Below, piece by piece: positions 63,014 to 64,000 of a stretch of 64,000 nucleotides of DNA. Within the stretch, counting starts at the first letter, position 1. Every line of letters starts with the position of its first letter. The notes beneath the pieces were generated by a model. The model was not told the DNA's origin and did no database searches. It worked only from the letters and a program-made list of their open reading frames with translations. The stretch comes from Pseudomonas peli. Lineage in GTDB: Bacteria; Pseudomonadota; Gammaproteobacteria; Pseudomonadales; Pseudomonadaceae. A program made the translations under genes and the position numbers. The DNA lies in contig NZ_FMTL01000001.1 of assembly GCF_900099645.1 (NCBI RefSeq), positions 1,758,138 to 1,822,137 of the forward strand, written 5' to 3'.

Positions 63014-63302
63014 TTGCCGGAAACACAGTGGTGACGGGGCTTGTAGAGGGAGGCCATTTTTGGCCTCCCTCTACACTTGCCAGCTCTAGTTTCTCAGGGC
63101 AACGAAACGGACTAGCTAGCGCAATCTAGCTCCACTATTCGGCCTGCCTCATCCAGATATGCTGGTGGAATCGCAGACTAGGGATAGCAGGATGAGGGGG
63201 TAGCCCATCTCTGCGGGTAAGGGTGAGCGTTGCGAAGGAGAGCAGCTCCGCGGCGACGTTCACTCCCTCTGGGCACCAATCGATCTTCTGGAGGAAGCTC
63301 AA
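63014..63302. other. Non-coding stretch with one strong hairpin
   Basis: TGTAGAGGGAGGCC (63042-63055) and GGCCTCCCTCTACA (63062-63075) form a perfect 14-bp stem with an ATTTTT loop. The remainder to 63302 has no frame or motif I can support, apart from AAGGAG- and GGAGGAAG-type purine tracts. GC is below that of the cob region. Confidence 0.45.
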
Positions 63303-63514
63303 TCACTCCGTTGTTGCTTGCTTCCCTGGATTGAACGCTGGCCAGCGGTCTCCTAGACCACGGACAAGATATCTATTTGTTCGATCCGCTTGGGCCTGAG
63401 AAGACTCGTAGTAGTCAGCTTGCTTGTAGGCTATCAGCTCGCTCGCGTATAGCCGGTTAAGCACGGCCGGGATTTGATGCTTCGGCACCCCTGCTTTGGA
63501 GGCAATCGTTGTGT
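63303..63514 (-). pseudogene. 3' remnant of a helix-turn-helix gene truncated by an IS
   Basis: The frame is open from the IS boundary at 63514 to a stop at 63303 and encodes about 70 residues: TTIASKAGVPKHQIPAVLNRLYASELI, shaped like a winged helix-turn-helix recognition region, then KQADYYESSQAQADRTNRYLVRG and a short tail. The 5' part of the gene would lie beyond the IS element and is absent here. GTG 63488 could allow a short product, but truncation is more likely. Confidence 0.5.
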
Positions 63515-64000
63515 TGAATCGCCCCGGATTTCTTAGACACTTTCCAGGCTCAGTAAATGTCGCTTCTCAAACTCTACCGGTGACAGCTGGTTGTTGAAAC
63601 CGTGTCGGCGTTTTGGGTTGTAAAACATCTCGATGTAGTCGAACACATCAGCGCGTGCGTCTTGCCTGGTGCTATAGATTTTTCGCCTGATCCGCTCCCG
63701 CTTTAGCAACTGGAAGAAGCTTTCTGCCACCGCGTTGTCGTGGCAGTTACCGCGTCGGCTCATGCTTCCAAGCAAGTTGTTGGCTTTTAGGAAACTCTGC
63801 CAGTCACCACTGCTGAACTGACTACCCTGGTCTGAGTGAATCATCACCTCCTGCTTGGGCTTACGCCGCCAAACGGCCATCAGCAATGCATCAATAGCCA
63901 GATCGCTGGTCATCTGCGGCTTCATCGACCAGCCAATTACCTGCCGTGAAAACAGATCGAGCACCACCGCCAAAAATAACCAACCCTCATAGGTGCGGAT
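63515..64000 (-). mobile_element. IS3-family insertion sequence, left part (continues past window)
   Basis: The terminal repeat TGAATCGCCCCGGATTTCTT begins at 63515, 18 bp before the transposase stop at 63533, as in IS3-family elements. The other end and the orfA gene lie outside the window, so the full length and target duplication cannot be seen. Confidence 0.8.
63533..64000 (-). CDS. IS3-family transposase OrfB (partial, N-terminus outside window)
   Basis: About 155 C-terminal residues are visible. The retroviral-integrase-like DDE domain has first Asp in VVLDLFSRQVIGWS, second Asp in IHSDQGSQFSSGDWQSFL and Glu in DNAVAESFFQLLKRE. The end motif FDYIEMFYNPKRRHGFNNQLSPVEFE is typical of IS3 OrfB. 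Stops at 63533 near the element's end. Confidence 0.92.
   Translation of the reverse strand: MRTYEGWLFLAVVLDLFSRQVIGWSMKPQMTSDLAIDALLMAVWRRKPKQEVMIHSDQGSQFSSGDWQSFLKANNLLGSMSRRGNCHDNAVAESFFQLLKRERIRRKIYSTRQDARADVFDYIEMFYNPKRRHGFNNQLSPVEFEKRHLLSLESV

Overview
The window is a GC-rich chromosomal segment of a gammaproteobacterium, almost certainly a Pseudomonas. Supporting this are the zinc-starvation block zigA-dksA2-folE2, the cobalamin gene orders cobL-cobK-[2Fe-2S] and cobG-cobH-cobI-cobJ, GTGGGAGGGGCTT-type REP elements, and dense short-gap or ATGA-overlapping gene layout. No rRNA or tRNA gene was seen. Both window edges cut genes: a membrane protein at the left and an IS3-type transposase at the right.

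Left part (1-24 kb): a soluble histidine kinase with a CheY-TPR protein; a GntR/FCD-controlled amine-type catabolic locus (SDR, class III aminotransferase, glutamine-synthetase-like ligase) with two identical palindromic operators; a stand-alone periplasmic binding protein, a thioesterase and a diguanylate cyclase; a G3E GTPase; then a Zur-type block (DUF1826, ZigA, DksA2, FolE2) with a zinc box between dksA2 and folE2. dksA2 is frameshifted at an A7 run. LemA/DUF2207 and a CBS-nucleotidyltransferase/exonuclease pair follow.

Middle (24-39 kb): a BCCT betaine-type transporter, a second stand-alone binding protein, a TAXI-TRAP transporter with a DUF1850 partner, and a DctB/DctD-like two-component system. 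The TAXI gene has a textbook sigma54 promoter and paired upstream palindromes. An AraC regulator, a LysE exporter and a three-gene bufferin (metal-binding RiPP) locus come next.

Right part (39-62 kb) is a nearly continuous vitamin B12 island: a riboswitch-controlled TonB receptor plus ABC importer; cobL-cobK-ferredoxin; riboswitch-cobG-cobH-cobI-cobJ; a riboswitch-led cobW-cobN-chlD-cobF operon; and cobE-cobM. It covers most of the aerobic corrin ring pathway, cobalt insertion and uptake, under three cobalamin riboswitches. Two features stand out. First, chlD (Mg-chelatase-like subunit) is split exactly at an A_AAA_AAG slippery site, with a stop codon and a 9-bp-stem hairpin 5 nt downstream. 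This is the signature of programmed -1 frameshifting that yields both a small AAA+ subunit and a full AAA+/VWA subunit for the CobN chelatase. Second, a 140-bp fold-back repeat is lodged between the second riboswitch and cobG. The last 2 kb is lower in GC and repeat-bearing, with a DUF1275 membrane protein, a small orphan gene and an IS3-family element that has truncated a helix-turn-helix gene.
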